DNA of 18,860 nt from contig DAIUAL010000041.1 in assembly GCA_036847245.1 (NCBI GenBank), positions 1-18,860 of the forward strand, given 5' to 3'. The position numbers and the translations under genes were made by a program. Under the pieces are notes generated by a model. That model ran no database searches, had not been told where the DNA came from, and saw only the letters and a list, made by a program, of their open reading frames with translations. The DNA is from UBA4661 sp002405405. Lineage in GTDB: Bacteria > Bacteroidota > Ignavibacteria > Kapaibacteriales > UBA4661. Below, in pieces: positions 1 through 8,532 of this stretch. Every line of letters begins with the position of its first letter. The first letter of the stretch is position 1.

Positions 1-749
1 GTACGCACACGGGACATGCGCATAAAGCAGCGTTCTACCACATCGTACTGCTTGTTCGTCGCAAAGAAGTGAATTTTATCCCGCTCCCTCAATTGTCCAT
101 CAAAGACGCGAACATTGACGACAACACCGCGATGAGGATCAAAGTGGGAATCATAGATCAACGCACGAAGCGGTGTATTAGGATCCCCTTTGGGTGGTGG
201 AATGCGTTGGACGATTCCTTCAAGGACATCTTCGATACCGATACCTGCTTTCGCACTTGTAAGAATCATGTCCTCTTCTTTGCAACCAAGCAAATCGATG
301 ACTTGCTGTTTTACGCCGGGCAGTGTTGTAGCCGCTGACGGCAAATCAATTTTGTTGATGACAGGAATAATTTCCAAGCCGGCATCAAGAGCCAAATACA
401 TATTGCTGATGGTCTGTGCCTCCACGCCTTGTGTAGCATCAACAATAAGGAGTGCGCCTTCGCAAGCAGCCAGTGAACGTGACACTTCATAAGTAAAGTC
501 CACATGCCCGGGTGTGTCGATAAGATTGAGGATGTAATCTTCGCCGTCTTTTGCCTTGTAATTCATTTGGATTGCATGGAGCTTGATGGTAATACCGCGT
601 TCTTGTTCCAGCGGGTTTGAATCAAGGATTTGATTGGTTACCATGTCACGTTTGGCAATCGTCCCGGTTACTTCAAGCAGGCGATCGGCAAGTGTGGACT
701 TTCCATGATCGATATGGGCAATAATGCAAAAGTTGCGGAAGTTTTTCAT
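1..749 (-). CDS. lepA: Elongation factor 4 (LepA), N-terminal part, cut by window edge
   Basis: Ribosome-associated translational GTPase that back-translocates or remodels stalled ribosomes in the cytoplasm. Reading the minus strand from the ATG at 749 gives about 249 residues of the usual ~600. The GTPase motifs appear in order: the P-loop AHIDHGKST near residues 11-19, switch I with ERGITIK, DTPGH (G3) and NKID (G4). The start of the beta-barrel domain II follows (VVVNVRVFDGQLREGD-like region). The sequence MKNFRNFCIIAHIDHGKS is typical of LepA rather than of EF-G or BipA. No strong Shine-Dalgarno sequence precedes the ATG. The frame is open to the window edge, so the C-terminal part, including the LepA-specific C-terminal domain, lies outside. 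No disruption is seen in the visible part. Confidence 0.96.
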   Translation of the reverse strand, partial: MKNFRNFCIIAHIDHGKSTLADRLLEVTGTIAKRDMVTNQILDSNPLEQERGITIKLHAIQMNYKAKDGEDYILNLIDTPGHVDFTYEVSRSLAACEGALLIVDATQGVEAQTISNMYLALDAGLEIIPVINKIDLPSAATTLPGVKQQVIDLLGCKEEDMILTSAKAGIGIEDVLEGIVQRIPPPKGDPNTPLRALIYDSHFDPHRGVVVNVRVFDGQLRERDKIHFFATNKQYDVVERCFMRMSRVR

Positions 750-1271
750 AAAAACGATAATGCTAAAAAGAGAGTTTCAAAGAGAATTGGTTGCAGTACC
801 AATCATTGTAGACAAAACTTCAGACGATGTCTGTACGTACACCCCTTGATATGAAGAATACGAAATTACACAATATGGCTCGATTTTTTGCGGTTCTCAT
901 GTCTGATATTTAATTGCAAAAAAGATCTTGAGGTGATGACACGCTCAGCAATTTTTTTGTGAGCATGAATGAACACTGCGATGAGTTTAAACGACCTTTA
1001 AACACTCTATTACGAGTGCTTAATAAATGTAGTCAACGAAAAAAATGTTAAGTTCGAGTGTAACACTTAACTTACTATTAAGTCCCTCGTCGTGTTTTAC
1101 AGTTGAAATATTCAACAAGCCATGTGGTTGAATAAGGGAGAGTTAGCTGGCAGCCTCTCGGCTGATGTTTATATAGTTGATTATATGCGTCAATTTTGAC
1201 GATCTCTCCACATGTATTCTTGTATCGCTGTGGAGAATAGAATGAGAATCGAGATGTATTCCTTGTAAGTT
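750..1271. other. 522 bp gene-free region between divergent lepA and sensor kinase
   Basis: I see no credible gene or structural RNA here; the short frames present lack recognisable protein features. The region must carry the lepA promoter (minus) and the promoter of the kinase at 1272 (plus). It is AT-rich and holds several short inverted repeats: GCTCA/TGAGC (943-947 and 960-964), CACTC/GAGTG (1003-1007 and 1014-1018), GTTAAGT/ACTTAAC (1047-1053 and 1065-1071), CAGCC/GGCTG (1151-1155 and 1160-1164), and the two stronger dyads at 1188-1236 listed separately. Each could be an operator or a leader hairpin, but short dyads are common by chance in AT-rich DNA. No clear -35/-10 pair was assigned. 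Confidence 0.6.
1188..1236. promoter_or_regulatory. Two adjacent inverted repeats upstream of the PAS sensor kinase
   Basis: A near-palindrome CGTCAA-TT-TTGACG (1188-1201) is followed three bases later by TCTCCACA (1205-1212) and its exact reverse complement TGTGGAGA (1229-1236), separated by 16 bases. The second right arm ends 35 bases before the kinase ATG at 1272. The first element has the compact symmetry of a dimeric regulator's operator. The second could be either an operator or a leader hairpin. Both arms are perfect, which raises them above the weaker dyads upstream. The bound factor is unknown. Confidence 0.4.
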
Positions 1272-3233
1272 ATGAGTATCGACCACAACCTTAATATCAA
1301 AAAAGTAGTCCTCTACTATGCACTTGCAACAGTAGGATGGATCATTATCGTTGATTGGCTTATATGGAATGGTAATCAAATCACATGGAATATGCCCGCC
1401 CTCATCGAGGCTATGCTTACATGGAAATTTCGATTATGGCTGTTGAGCGAGATATTTTTTGTTGTTACGACAAGTTGGGGCTTGTACGCATTGCTAAACA
1501 ATCTTGTCATCAATACGCAAGAACGAGTTGCTGCTGAATTTTACCGCGCATCGGCGGAAGCAAAAATTATCAATGCCTCTGTACAGTTTCAAGCGGTGCT
1601 CAACTCCACGAAAGAAGTGTATGTGCTTTTAGATCGTCATGCCAATATTCTTGCTTATAACAAGCGTATGGAGTATCTGGTACGACTGCTGTTTAAGAAA
1701 GACGTACAGATTGGTGATAGCATATTATGGTATGGTGATCCCGAATCAGAGCACGATTTTCTCACGAACTTGGAGCGTGCTTTTGGTGGACAAAGGGTGA
1801 TGGTTGAGCGTGAACTAATGTCAGGCGGTAAAAAAATTTGGGTGCAAATGCAGTTTGTACCCGTACGATCGGCAATCTCAGACCAACGTGAGCAGGGCGA
1901 GCAACATGAGCAAGGCGATGTGCACTCAGTAGCGTATATCTCGCTGGATGTTACTAAACTCCGCCAAGCAGATGCAGCTATTCGTGCCAGTAACCGTGAG
2001 CTAGAAACGATTCGCAATGCGGTTTATCGCAGTGTGCGAGTATCGATTACTGATGCCGATGGACGTATCACTTTTGCAAATGATTCTTTTGTTGCGGCAG
2101 CACAATATTCCCGTGAAGAGCTGTATGGCAAGACGCACAATATATTGCGTTCCAATGAGCACGACAATGCCTATTACACTCATCTTTGGAGAACAATACG
2201 GGCTGGTATGGTGTGGCGTGGCGAGATTTGTAATAGAGCAAAAGATGGTTCACTGTATTGGTGTGATATGGTGATTTCTCCAATTTTTGATGAGCAGGGT
2301 GCGATTCAACAATACATGTCGATACGAAGTGATATCACCGAGAAAAAGCGCTTAGAAATGATAACAGCAGACTTGAATAATTCACTTGAGCAGCGAGTAC
2401 AAGAGCGTACTGCCGAGTTGCAGGCGGCTCATGATCGACTTACTCTCATCAATGCAGAAAAAGATGATTTGATGAGCATTGTTGCTCACGATTTGCGAAA
2501 TCCTATTTCGAGTATGATGCTGATGGCGGAATTTATTGATTATGGTTTGGAGCGTGGTGCAAGCTCAATGCTGATTCAAAGTAAAGCAAAAAGTATTCAT
2601 GAACTTGGAATGCGAACTAATGCAATCATCAATCATTTGCTCGAGAGTAATCGCTTAGAGTCGGGTAATTTTTCAGCACATTTGACAGATGTTAATCTCA
2701 ATGAGGTTGCTCATGCTGTTATCCAGGATCATCGTGTTCATGCAGAGAAGAAACATATCATGATTGTTCATGATTTTCCGGAAATACCCGGTATTGCTTT
2801 GGCAGACAAAATTCTTGCACGTCAAGTTCTTGATAATCTTATCTCAAATGCTGTGAAGTATTCGCCTGCGGGAACAACAGTGAGTGTTCGCATACAGCAT
2901 GATGATCAGTATATGCTTATCGTTGTGAGTGATGAAGGACCGGGTATTGCGCCAAGTGAATTACCACGCATTTTCAGAAAATTCGCGCGTATTTCTAATA
3001 AACCTACGGCAGGTGAAAGTTCGATCGGTTTAGGTTTATCTGCTGCAAAGCGTATGGTAGAATTGATGCATGGCAGTATTCTGTGTGAGAGTGTGCAAGG
3101 CAGAGGAGCAAGCTTTCGTGTTATGTTGCCACGATATGATGCGTCTGTAGAATTGCCGACAAATGGCGCGGAGATATACGATATGCACATTCATCGTACC
3201 ACTGATTATGCTGTTCGCACCAATATTCTTTAA
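1272..3233 (+). CDS. Membrane-bound PAS sensor histidine kinase
   Basis: 653-residue two-component sensor kinase. Two hydrophobic segments (about residues 11-32 and 54-77) anchor a short N-terminal region with almost no periplasmic domain, so sensing is probably membrane-linked or cytoplasmic. A first PAS-like domain (about 103-230) contains a Gln/Glu-rich insertion near residues 206-216. A second, clearer PAS domain (about 245-360) has the FANDSF and SRDITEKK-type features (here RSDITEKK). A coiled coil with QRVQERTAEL leads to HisKA, with the H-box SIVAHDLRNP and phospho-acceptor His406. The HATPase motifs are the N-box DNLISNAVKYS (521-531), the G1 box DEGPGIAP (from 554) and the G2 box GLGLS (from 586). 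All catalytic motifs are intact. No response regulator gene is adjacent, so it is an orphan kinase here. The start is the ATG at 1272; the tail after the G2 region is slightly extended. Confidence 0.93.
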   Translation: MSIDHNLNIKKVVLYYALATVGWIIIVDWLIWNGNQITWNMPALIEAMLTWKFRLWLLSEIFFVVTTSWGLYALLNNLVINTQERVAAEFYRASAEAKIINASVQFQAVLNSTKEVYVLLDRHANILAYNKRMEYLVRLLFKKDVQIGDSILWYGDPESEHDFLTNLERAFGGQRVMVERELMSGGKKIWVQMQFVPVRSAISDQREQGEQHEQGDVHSVAYISLDVTKLRQADAAIRASNRELETIRNAVYRSVRVSITDADGRITFANDSFVAAAQYSREELYGKTHNILRSNEHDNAYYTHLWRTIRAGMVWRGEICNRAKDGSLYWCDMVISPIFDEQGAIQQYMSIRSDITEKKRLEMITADLNNSLEQRVQERTAELQAAHDRLTLINAEKDDLMSIVAHDLRNPISSMMLMAEFIDYGLERGASSMLIQSKAKSIHELGMRTNAIINHLLESNRLESGNFSAHLTDVNLNEVAHAVIQDHRVHAEKKHIMIVHDFPEIPGIALADKILARQVLDNLISNAVKYSPAGTTVSVRIQHDDQYMLIVVSDEGPGIAPSELPRIFRKFARISNKPTAGESSIGLGLSAAKRMVELMHGSILCESVQGRGASFRVMLPRYDASVELPTNGAEIYDMHIHRTTDYAVRTNIL

Positions 3234-3418
3234 ATATTTCTCCGATAAATTCATCTTTGCTGACAATACGGGAATAAAAACGCCACTTTGTTCGTTTTGA
3301 ACTTTGTTTGCTTGTCGTATCTTGCACTCTCGATGCGTAATGCAAAAGCACTGCCTGTGCATTGGTATGGTGGTAAGCATTCTTGATTTTCTTCACATTT
3401 GTTCTTGCGAAGTCGTTT

Positions 3419-5194
3419 ATGCCGCAGATGATTATAGACAACAAGACCATTGAATTCAAGTCGGGTCAGACGATTATTCAAGCCGCATTGGAAAATGGGT
3501 TTGATGTACCACACTTTTGTTGGCATCCCGGATTGTCCGTGGCGGGAAATTGTCGCATGTGTTTGTGTGATGTTGGAATGCCCCGCATGAATCCTGATAA
3601 AACACCTGCGCTCGATGAGCAAGGCAAGCAGATATATAATTTTTTACCCAAGCTGCAGATCGCTTGTGCCACACCTGCGGCAGACGGTATGTTTGTGCGA
3701 CTTAACGATAAAAAAGTGGAGTCCGCACAAGAATCAGTCATGGAGTTTTTGCTCATTAATCATCCCTTGGATTGCCCTATTTGCGACGAAGCCGGGCAGT
3801 GCAAATTGCAAGAATATGGTTACAAGCATTCCAAAGGTGAAAGTCGCTTTATCGAAACAAAAAATCACAAAGACAAACGTCGCCCACTCGGACCCAATGT
3901 CCTTTTTGATGGCGAACGGTGTATTTCTTGTTCACGGTGTATTCGCTATGCTAACGAGGAAGCGCAACAGCCCGTACTGACCTTCGTTAATCGTGGTGAT
4001 CACAATACAATCGAAACATTTCCGGGACAAGAATTCGATAGCCCTTATTCAATGAATGTTATAGAGATTTGTCCGGTCGGTGCCTTGACAAGTCAGGATT
4101 TCCGCTTTAAAGCTCGTGTGTGGGATATGAGTTTTAATGAAACAATTTGTACAGGATGCGCTCGCGGCTGTAATATCAACGCAGGTGTTCGCGATAATGA
4201 AATTCTTCGCTTGGAACCACGGGTGAATATGGAAGTCAATCAATATTGGATGTGCGACCATGGGCGTTTGAACCAATATAAGTTTGTGAATACAAATCGT
4301 GTGCAACAAGCTATGATTCGTGAAAATGGCACCTTACTCGATGCAGACTGGAGTGTGGCATATACACGCAGTGCAGAAATACTCAAACATTACCAAGCCC
4401 ATGAAATCATGTTTTTCGGCTCGGCTCGTGCAACGAACGAGGACAACTTTGCGCTTGTAGAATTAGCTCGCCATATTGGTTCGCCCAACATTGATTTTGT
4501 TCGCTACCATGACGAGGCATTTGGCGATGCAAAACTTCGCCACAGCGACCGCACGCCCAATGCAAAGGGCGCAGAAACACTCGGTGTTAAGCCCGGTAAT
4601 GGTGGTGTGAGTGCTGACAGCTTTGTGCATGCAGTACAAGCGGGAAAAATCAAAGCAGTTGTGATTATCGAAGATGATATTGCCGGATTATCTTCCGCTC
4701 ATGCACAAGCTCTTGCATCGCTCGAGTGTGTGATTGTACAAGCCAGTAATATGACAGCAACTGCACAGGCGGCACATGTTCTTTTGGCAAGTGCTACCTA
4801 TGCTGAACTCGAAGGTACATATACAAATTTCCAAGAGCGAGTACAACATGTCGAGCCGGCAGTGGTAAGTAAAGAAAATGCTTCACGTATGGGCTTGAAA
4901 ATGAGTCGCCTTGATAAATTCGGTGCTGAGAATGATCGCTGGACGAATGGCGAAAAACGTGACTGTCGCATGCATTGGCGAAATCTTACGGGTATTGCAA
5001 ATGCGCTTGGTGCCGGGTGGTCATATAAAAAATCAGCAGATGTTTTTTCGGCATTAGCCGATAAGTATGAGGTATTTTCAGGTATGGATTATGCGCTCTT
5101 AGATGAGCGGCGTGGTATACTCTTTGGTAAAGCGCATGAAGAGTACGTACCTGTATTTGAGTATTCTTCTCACGAACTCAAACCCCAATCATAA
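3419..5194 (+). CDS. nuoG: NADH-quinone oxidoreductase subunit G (complex I)
   Basis: Peripheral-arm subunit of respiratory complex I that carries iron-sulfur clusters between NADH oxidation and the quinone site. Counting from the ATG at 3419 (591 residues), the [2Fe-2S] N1b ligands are C34, C45, C48 and C83. The N5 ligands are H115, C119, C122 and C128; the N4 ligands are C168, C171, C174 and C218. The extra N7 set C244, C247, C251 and C279 is also complete. The molybdopterin-oxidoreductase-like C-terminal part is short compared with about 900 residues in E. coli, as in other compact NuoG proteins. The frame extends upstream to a TTG at 3383, but ATG 3419 or ATG 3428 fit the family start better. 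The 185 bp upstream contains an AATGCA/TGCATT dyad (3339-3344 and 3358-3363). The expected partners nuoE and nuoF are not upstream. Confidence 0.94.
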   Translation: MPQMIIDNKTIEFKSGQTIIQAALENGFDVPHFCWHPGLSVAGNCRMCLCDVGMPRMNPDKTPALDEQGKQIYNFLPKLQIACATPAADGMFVRLNDKKVESAQESVMEFLLINHPLDCPICDEAGQCKLQEYGYKHSKGESRFIETKNHKDKRRPLGPNVLFDGERCISCSRCIRYANEEAQQPVLTFVNRGDHNTIETFPGQEFDSPYSMNVIEICPVGALTSQDFRFKARVWDMSFNETICTGCARGCNINAGVRDNEILRLEPRVNMEVNQYWMCDHGRLNQYKFVNTNRVQQAMIRENGTLLDADWSVAYTRSAEILKHYQAHEIMFFGSARATNEDNFALVELARHIGSPNIDFVRYHDEAFGDAKLRHSDRTPNAKGAETLGVKPGNGGVSADSFVHAVQAGKIKAVVIIEDDIAGLSSAHAQALASLECVIVQASNMTATAQAAHVLLASATYAELEGTYTNFQERVQHVEPAVVSKENASRMGLKMSRLDKFGAENDRWTNGEKRDCRMHWRNLTGIANALGAGWSYKKSADVFSALADKYEVFSGMDYALLDERRGILFGKAHEEYVPVFEYSSHELKPQS

Positions 5195-5239
5195 ATGTTT
5201 TTTTCTTGGTTGTTTTCTTGACTCTTCCACACTATTCTC

Positions 5240-6292
5240 ATGGCTGAATCACTCTCTATTTTTTTGACAGCACTGATTAAATCGGTGATTATCCTCTTCG
5301 GCGTATTTCTTCCCGGTGCGGCAGGAAGCGTCTATTTCGAGCGAAAAATTTCCGCGTGGATTCAAAACCGTATTGGTCCAAATCGTGTTGGTCCTTTTGG
5401 GATTCTTCAGCCGATAGTAGATGTTGTCAAACTCATCATCAAGGAAGATATTATCCCGCTTGTTGCTGATAAAAGATTTCATGCTCTTGCTCCCGTGATT
5501 GCAGTTACTACAGCTATGGCAACATTTGCTGTAATGCCTTTTGGGAATTTTGTGGTGATTGGCAACTTGCGGATTGATCTGAACATTGCATCGAATGTTA
5601 ATGTCGCATTGTTATATGTCTTGGCTGTTGGTTCTGTATCGGTGTATGCCATCACCTTTGCGGGATGGTCGTCGAATAACAAATACTCTATGTTGGGGGG
5701 GCTGCGTTCGGCATCGCAAATGATTTCGTATGAACTTTCGATGGGATTATCGCTCGTTGGTGTGATTATGATTGCAGGTACAACCAGTTTGAATGGTATT
5801 GTCGAAGCACAAGCCAATATGAAATGGAATGTGTTTACACAGCCCTTGGGTTTTATCATTTTCTTAGTGGCATCATTTGCTGAAACCAATCGCTCACCCT
5901 TTGATCTTCCGGAAGCGGAGCCGGAGCTTGTCGGTGGCTATAACACAGAATATGCCGGCATGAAATGGGGTATGTTCTTCTTGGCAGAGTACGGGCACAT
6001 GATCGCGGCTTCGGGTATGATTTCAACACTGTTCTTTGGTGGGTATGATATTCCTTTCGTCAAGCAATTATTTCCGAGTGTCTTCTATGATGGGGCGTTA
6101 ATACTCGGTATCATGCTAGTAGGATTTTTCTTAACAAAGATTGCATTTTTTGCCTTTTTCTTTATTTGGGTACGCTGGTCATTACCACGCTTCCGCTATG
6201 ATCAGTTAATGGATTTGGGCTGGAAAGTGATGATGCCATTGGCATTAGTTAATATCATCGTAACATCATTAGTGATGTATGCTTTGCGATAA
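5240..6292 (+). CDS. nuoH: NADH-quinone oxidoreductase subunit H (complex I)
   Basis: Integral membrane subunit that forms much of the quinone-binding chamber and links the peripheral arm to the proton-pumping arm. At 350 residues it has the normal family length, with about eight hydrophobic helices spread along the chain. Diagnostic motifs are ERKISAWIQNRIGPNRVGP in the first cytoplasmic loop, the following LQPIVDVVKLIIKED, and the conserved acidic loop FAETNRSPFDLPEAEPELV with NTEYAG downstream. The C-terminal FFIWVRWSLPRFRYDQLM stretch is also typical. It starts 45 bases after nuoG and is probably co-transcribed with it. No disruption is seen. Confidence 0.97.
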   Translation: MAESLSIFLTALIKSVIILFGVFLPGAAGSVYFERKISAWIQNRIGPNRVGPFGILQPIVDVVKLIIKEDIIPLVADKRFHALAPVIAVTTAMATFAVMPFGNFVVIGNLRIDLNIASNVNVALLYVLAVGSVSVYAITFAGWSSNNKYSMLGGLRSASQMISYELSMGLSLVGVIMIAGTTSLNGIVEAQANMKWNVFTQPLGFIIFLVASFAETNRSPFDLPEAEPELVGGYNTEYAGMKWGMFFLAEYGHMIAASGMISTLFFGGYDIPFVKQLFPSVFYDGALILGIMLVGFFLTKIAFFAFFFIWVRWSLPRFRYDQLMDLGWKVMMPLALVNIIVTSLVMYALR

Positions 6293-6318
6293 GTATAACA
6301 CAGTTCATAGGATATCTC

Positions 6319-7182
6319 ATGAGTAGAATTTGGTTTATTACGGGAGCATCGCGTGGCTTTGGTCGAGAGTTGTTGCAAGTTGCTACTGCACATGGCGATA
6401 TCGTTGTCGGTACGGCACGTACAAAGGAACAAGCCGATGACATTAGCAATCTCATTCCCGGTAAAACCTTTGGCGTAGTGGTGGATGTCTGCAATCACAC
6501 AGAAATTCTTTCTGCATTTGACTTTATTCGTGAGAAATTTGGTCGTGTGGACGTGGTTGTCAATAATGCCGGATATGGTTTGATTGGTGCACTCGAAGAG
6601 GTAAGTGAAAATGAACTTCGCCGACAAATGGAAACGAATTTTTTTGGTGCCCTGCATGTTACTCAAAGTGCGCTCGCTCTCATGCGTCCTGCGCGTTCAG
6701 GTCATATTCTTCAAATTTCGTCGATTGCGGGCATTTCGGCAGGTATGGGAACATCACTTTATAATGCTTCAAAGTTTGCCCTCGAAGGTATGAGCGAATC
6801 ACTTGCTCGTGAAGTAGCACACTTGGGTATTAAGGTTATTATCATCGAGCCGGGACCGTTTCGCACACAGTGGGCGGATGGCAGTAGTATTGTGATGGCA
6901 GAAAAGATGATTGATGACTATGTGCAATCATCGCACAAAACTCGTGAGCGAATCAATATGATTAATGGGCAACAGCAGGGTTCGCCAGAAAAAGCGGCAG
7001 AACTGATGTACACACTGACAACTATTCCGAATCCTCCTGTACGTATTCCACTCGGCAGACCCGGGTTTGATATCGTCAAAAAGAAACTACAATCCGCCCT
7101 CGAAGAGATTTCTGCATGGGAAGCCGAAGCCGTAGCAACAGATTATGATGCTCCTGCAATGACTATTGATTTACGTCCATAA
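6319..7182 (+). CDS. Classical short-chain dehydrogenase/reductase
   Basis: 287-residue Rossmann-fold oxidoreductase of the classical SDR family. The dinucleotide-binding motif TGASRGFG is at residues 8-15; its Arg12 hints at a preference for NADP(H). NNAG is at 82-85, and the catalytic set is N107 (ETNFFG), S135, Y148 and K152 (YNASK). After the catalytic Tyr/Lys the conserved PG...T-like segment reads EPGPFRTQW, and the C-terminal third determines substrate. The substrate cannot be told from sequence. The gene starts only 26 bases after nuoH and is followed by nuoI, so it sits inside the complex I operon although SDRs are not complex I subunits in bacteria. Distantly related atypical SDR proteins accompany complex I in mitochondria (NDUFA9), but this protein has an intact catalytic set and looks like an ordinary enzyme. 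Confidence 0.9.
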   Translation: MSRIWFITGASRGFGRELLQVATAHGDIVVGTARTKEQADDISNLIPGKTFGVVVDVCNHTEILSAFDFIREKFGRVDVVVNNAGYGLIGALEEVSENELRRQMETNFFGALHVTQSALALMRPARSGHILQISSIAGISAGMGTSLYNASKFALEGMSESLAREVAHLGIKVIIIEPGPFRTQWADGSSIVMAEKMIDDYVQSSHKTRERINMINGQQQGSPEKAAELMYTLTTIPNPPVRIPLGRPGFDIVKKKLQSALEEISAWEAEAVATDYDAPAMTIDLRP

Positions 7183-7276
7183 ACAAGGGATGTGTAAGTG
7201 AATTTCAGACATAGTATCAAGATTGTGTAATGTATTATTCAAGCGATCATCAAGTAATATCATAAAAGGAGTCAGT

Positions 7277-7798
7277 ATGCGTTCACCTGCGGGCAAAGAA
7301 ACACAAAAAGATCGCATGGGTTTTTGGGAGCGAATTTATTTGCCGGAGATTGCCAAAGGTATGGCGACAACCTTTAAGCAAATGTTTGAACCGGCTGTTA
7401 CGCGTGAATATCCCGAGGAGCGTTTTGCACCGACCGGTTCATATCGCGGTCGCCCTGTACTAGTTCTAGAAGAAGATGGTGAGCGGTGTGTAGCATGTGG
7501 CTTGTGTTCGCGTGTGTGTCCTGCGCTGGCAATCCAAGTACAAGCAGGCGAAACACTGGAGCGAGATAAAGAGCGGTATCCCGAAAAATTTGAGATCAAT
7601 ATGCTGCGGTGTATCTTTTGTGGTTTCTGCGAAGAGGTGTGTCCGGAAGAAGCGATTGTTATGAGCAAAGACTATGAAATGGTTTTCCAAAATCGCGAAG
7701 AAGCTATTCTGGGCAAAGAGAAGCTTTTGACACCGGTTGCTCAGTTGCAAGATAGATTAGAGTATCTGCGTACACACCAATACTACGAACCGAAGTAA
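7277..7798 (+). CDS. nuoI: NADH-quinone oxidoreductase subunit I (complex I)
   Basis: 8Fe-ferredoxin-like subunit that holds clusters N6a and N6b and passes electrons toward NuoB. The two motifs are C71-x2-C74-x2-C77-x3-C81-P and C112-x2-C115-x2-C118-x3-C122-P. The amphipathic N-terminal segment (about residues 15-40, with the GMATTFKQMF region) is typical of the membrane-facing end of NuoI. The start at 7277 is chosen because AAAGGAG (7265-7271) lies five bases upstream; the frame continues back to 7223, but that extension lacks family similarity. The protein has 173 residues. It is the last gene of the plus-strand cluster: a strong terminator follows at once, so nuoJ-N must lie elsewhere. 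Confidence 0.95.
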   Translation: MRSPAGKETQKDRMGFWERIYLPEIAKGMATTFKQMFEPAVTREYPEERFAPTGSYRGRPVLVLEEDGERCVACGLCSRVCPALAIQVQAGETLERDKERYPEKFEINMLRCIFCGFCEEVCPEEAIVMSKDYEMVFQNREEAILGKEKLLTPVAQLQDRLEYLRTHQYYEPK

Positions 7799-7832
7799 TG
7801 TTTAGTGTTTCGGTGATGAATAGTTAAATATA

Positions 7833-7865
7833 CAAACCCCGCTTGATGCAATCAGGCGGGGTTTG
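7833..7865. terminator. Bidirectional intrinsic terminator between nuoI and lipoprotein gene
   Basis: CAAACCCCGC (7833-7842) pairs perfectly with GCGGGGTTTG (7856-7865). Pairing continues inward (one G-U pair) to give a stem of about 15 bp closed by a GCA triloop. T-rich sequence flanks the stem on the minus-strand exit, and a shorter T run does so on the plus-strand exit. It lies 34 bases after the nuoI stop and 42 bases before the stop of the convergent gene, so it can serve both. Confidence 0.85.
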
Positions 7866-7907
7866 TGCTTTGATGAAGTCTTATTTTCTCCTTGCAGAAT
7901 TCTGTTA

Positions 7908-8519
7908 TCAAAACTTCTGCTTTTGGATAAAAATTCCTTTGTCCACTTTCGCAAAAAAATCTTGGTAAAACTTCGTGTCGGTGATTGCATAGACATCCAG
8001 TGGATTGCCACGCTGATCAAGATACTTCGCTTGAAAACTCGCACGCACACGCGACTGTGTTCCGTAATCAGAAACATTGATTGTTGCTTCGATCATCTTG
8101 AATGTTTTCGTTCGTTCTTCAAGACCATCCCGATTACGTCTGCGCTCATTGTCAAAAGATGCAAAAAGCTCTTCCCAAAAAGAGGCATCGCGTTGTGTGC
8201 GGATATCGCCACTGCCACCTGCTAAGTCAATGTCTTTTTGTGCCGAAATCAATCCCAGGTCAACGACAGCATTTTTAACGACAAAGCCATCATCCTGCAA
8301 AGTATTTAATACTGCTTTCATAATGAGTTTGACATCATTCGTATCATACTCGCGGGTTTGATATTGGCGCGTTTGTAATTGTGTCTGCGGCTGGCGATTA
8401 GCCAAGGGCACATCGCCTCGTGAAATAAAGGTACATCCTGTCAGTATGCTCATGCTCAAGCAGAGCACGACAACAAGAGCATAGCGGATAGAATGATAGG
8501 GGTGCATCGATGAGTGCAT
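7908..8519 (-). CDS. Putative outer-membrane lipoprotein of unknown function
   Basis: 203-residue protein with a signal peptide and lipobox LTGC (residues 26-29, lipidated Cys29), so it should be an anchored envelope lipoprotein. The next residues (TFISRGD) lack Asp at +2, which in E. coli terms favours the outer membrane. The mature part has a Gln/Arg-rich stretch, then a segment (about 60-105) of the pattern DxxLIMKAVLNTLQDDGFVV...LGLISAQKD. That pattern recurs in uncharacterised bacterial lipoproteins where a repeated 'low-level variation' is computed per domain; no enzyme motif is visible. The start at 8519 is chosen because AGAGGA lies about nine bases upstream, just after the stop codon of the preceding gene (8533). 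The open frame reaches back to 8576, but that would overlap the upstream gene. It is translationally close to, and probably in operon with, the BamE-like gene. Confidence 0.75.
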   Translation of the reverse strand: MHSSMHPYHSIRYALVVVLCLSMSILTGCTFISRGDVPLANRQPQTQLQTRQYQTREYDTNDVKLIMKAVLNTLQDDGFVVKNAVVDLGLISAQKDIDLAGGSGDIRTQRDASFWEELFASFDNERRRNRDGLEERTKTFKMIEATINVSDYGTQSRVRASFQAKYLDQRGNPLDVYAITDTKFYQDFFAKVDKGIFIQKQKF

Positions 8520-8532
8520 AGACGCGATCCTC

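Noticed and set aside
1047..1071. Possible tRNA-like or terminator structure around the GTTAAGT/ACTTAAC dyad
   Set aside because: No cloverleaf, CCA end or T-loop arrangement could be built, and no T run follows the weak AT-rich stem.
3383..3418. Upstream TTG start for nuoG adding 12 residues
   Set aside because: The added residues are hydrophobic and not part of the family; the ferredoxin-like fold begins at the MIIDNKTIEF strand, which suits ATG 3419 or 3428.
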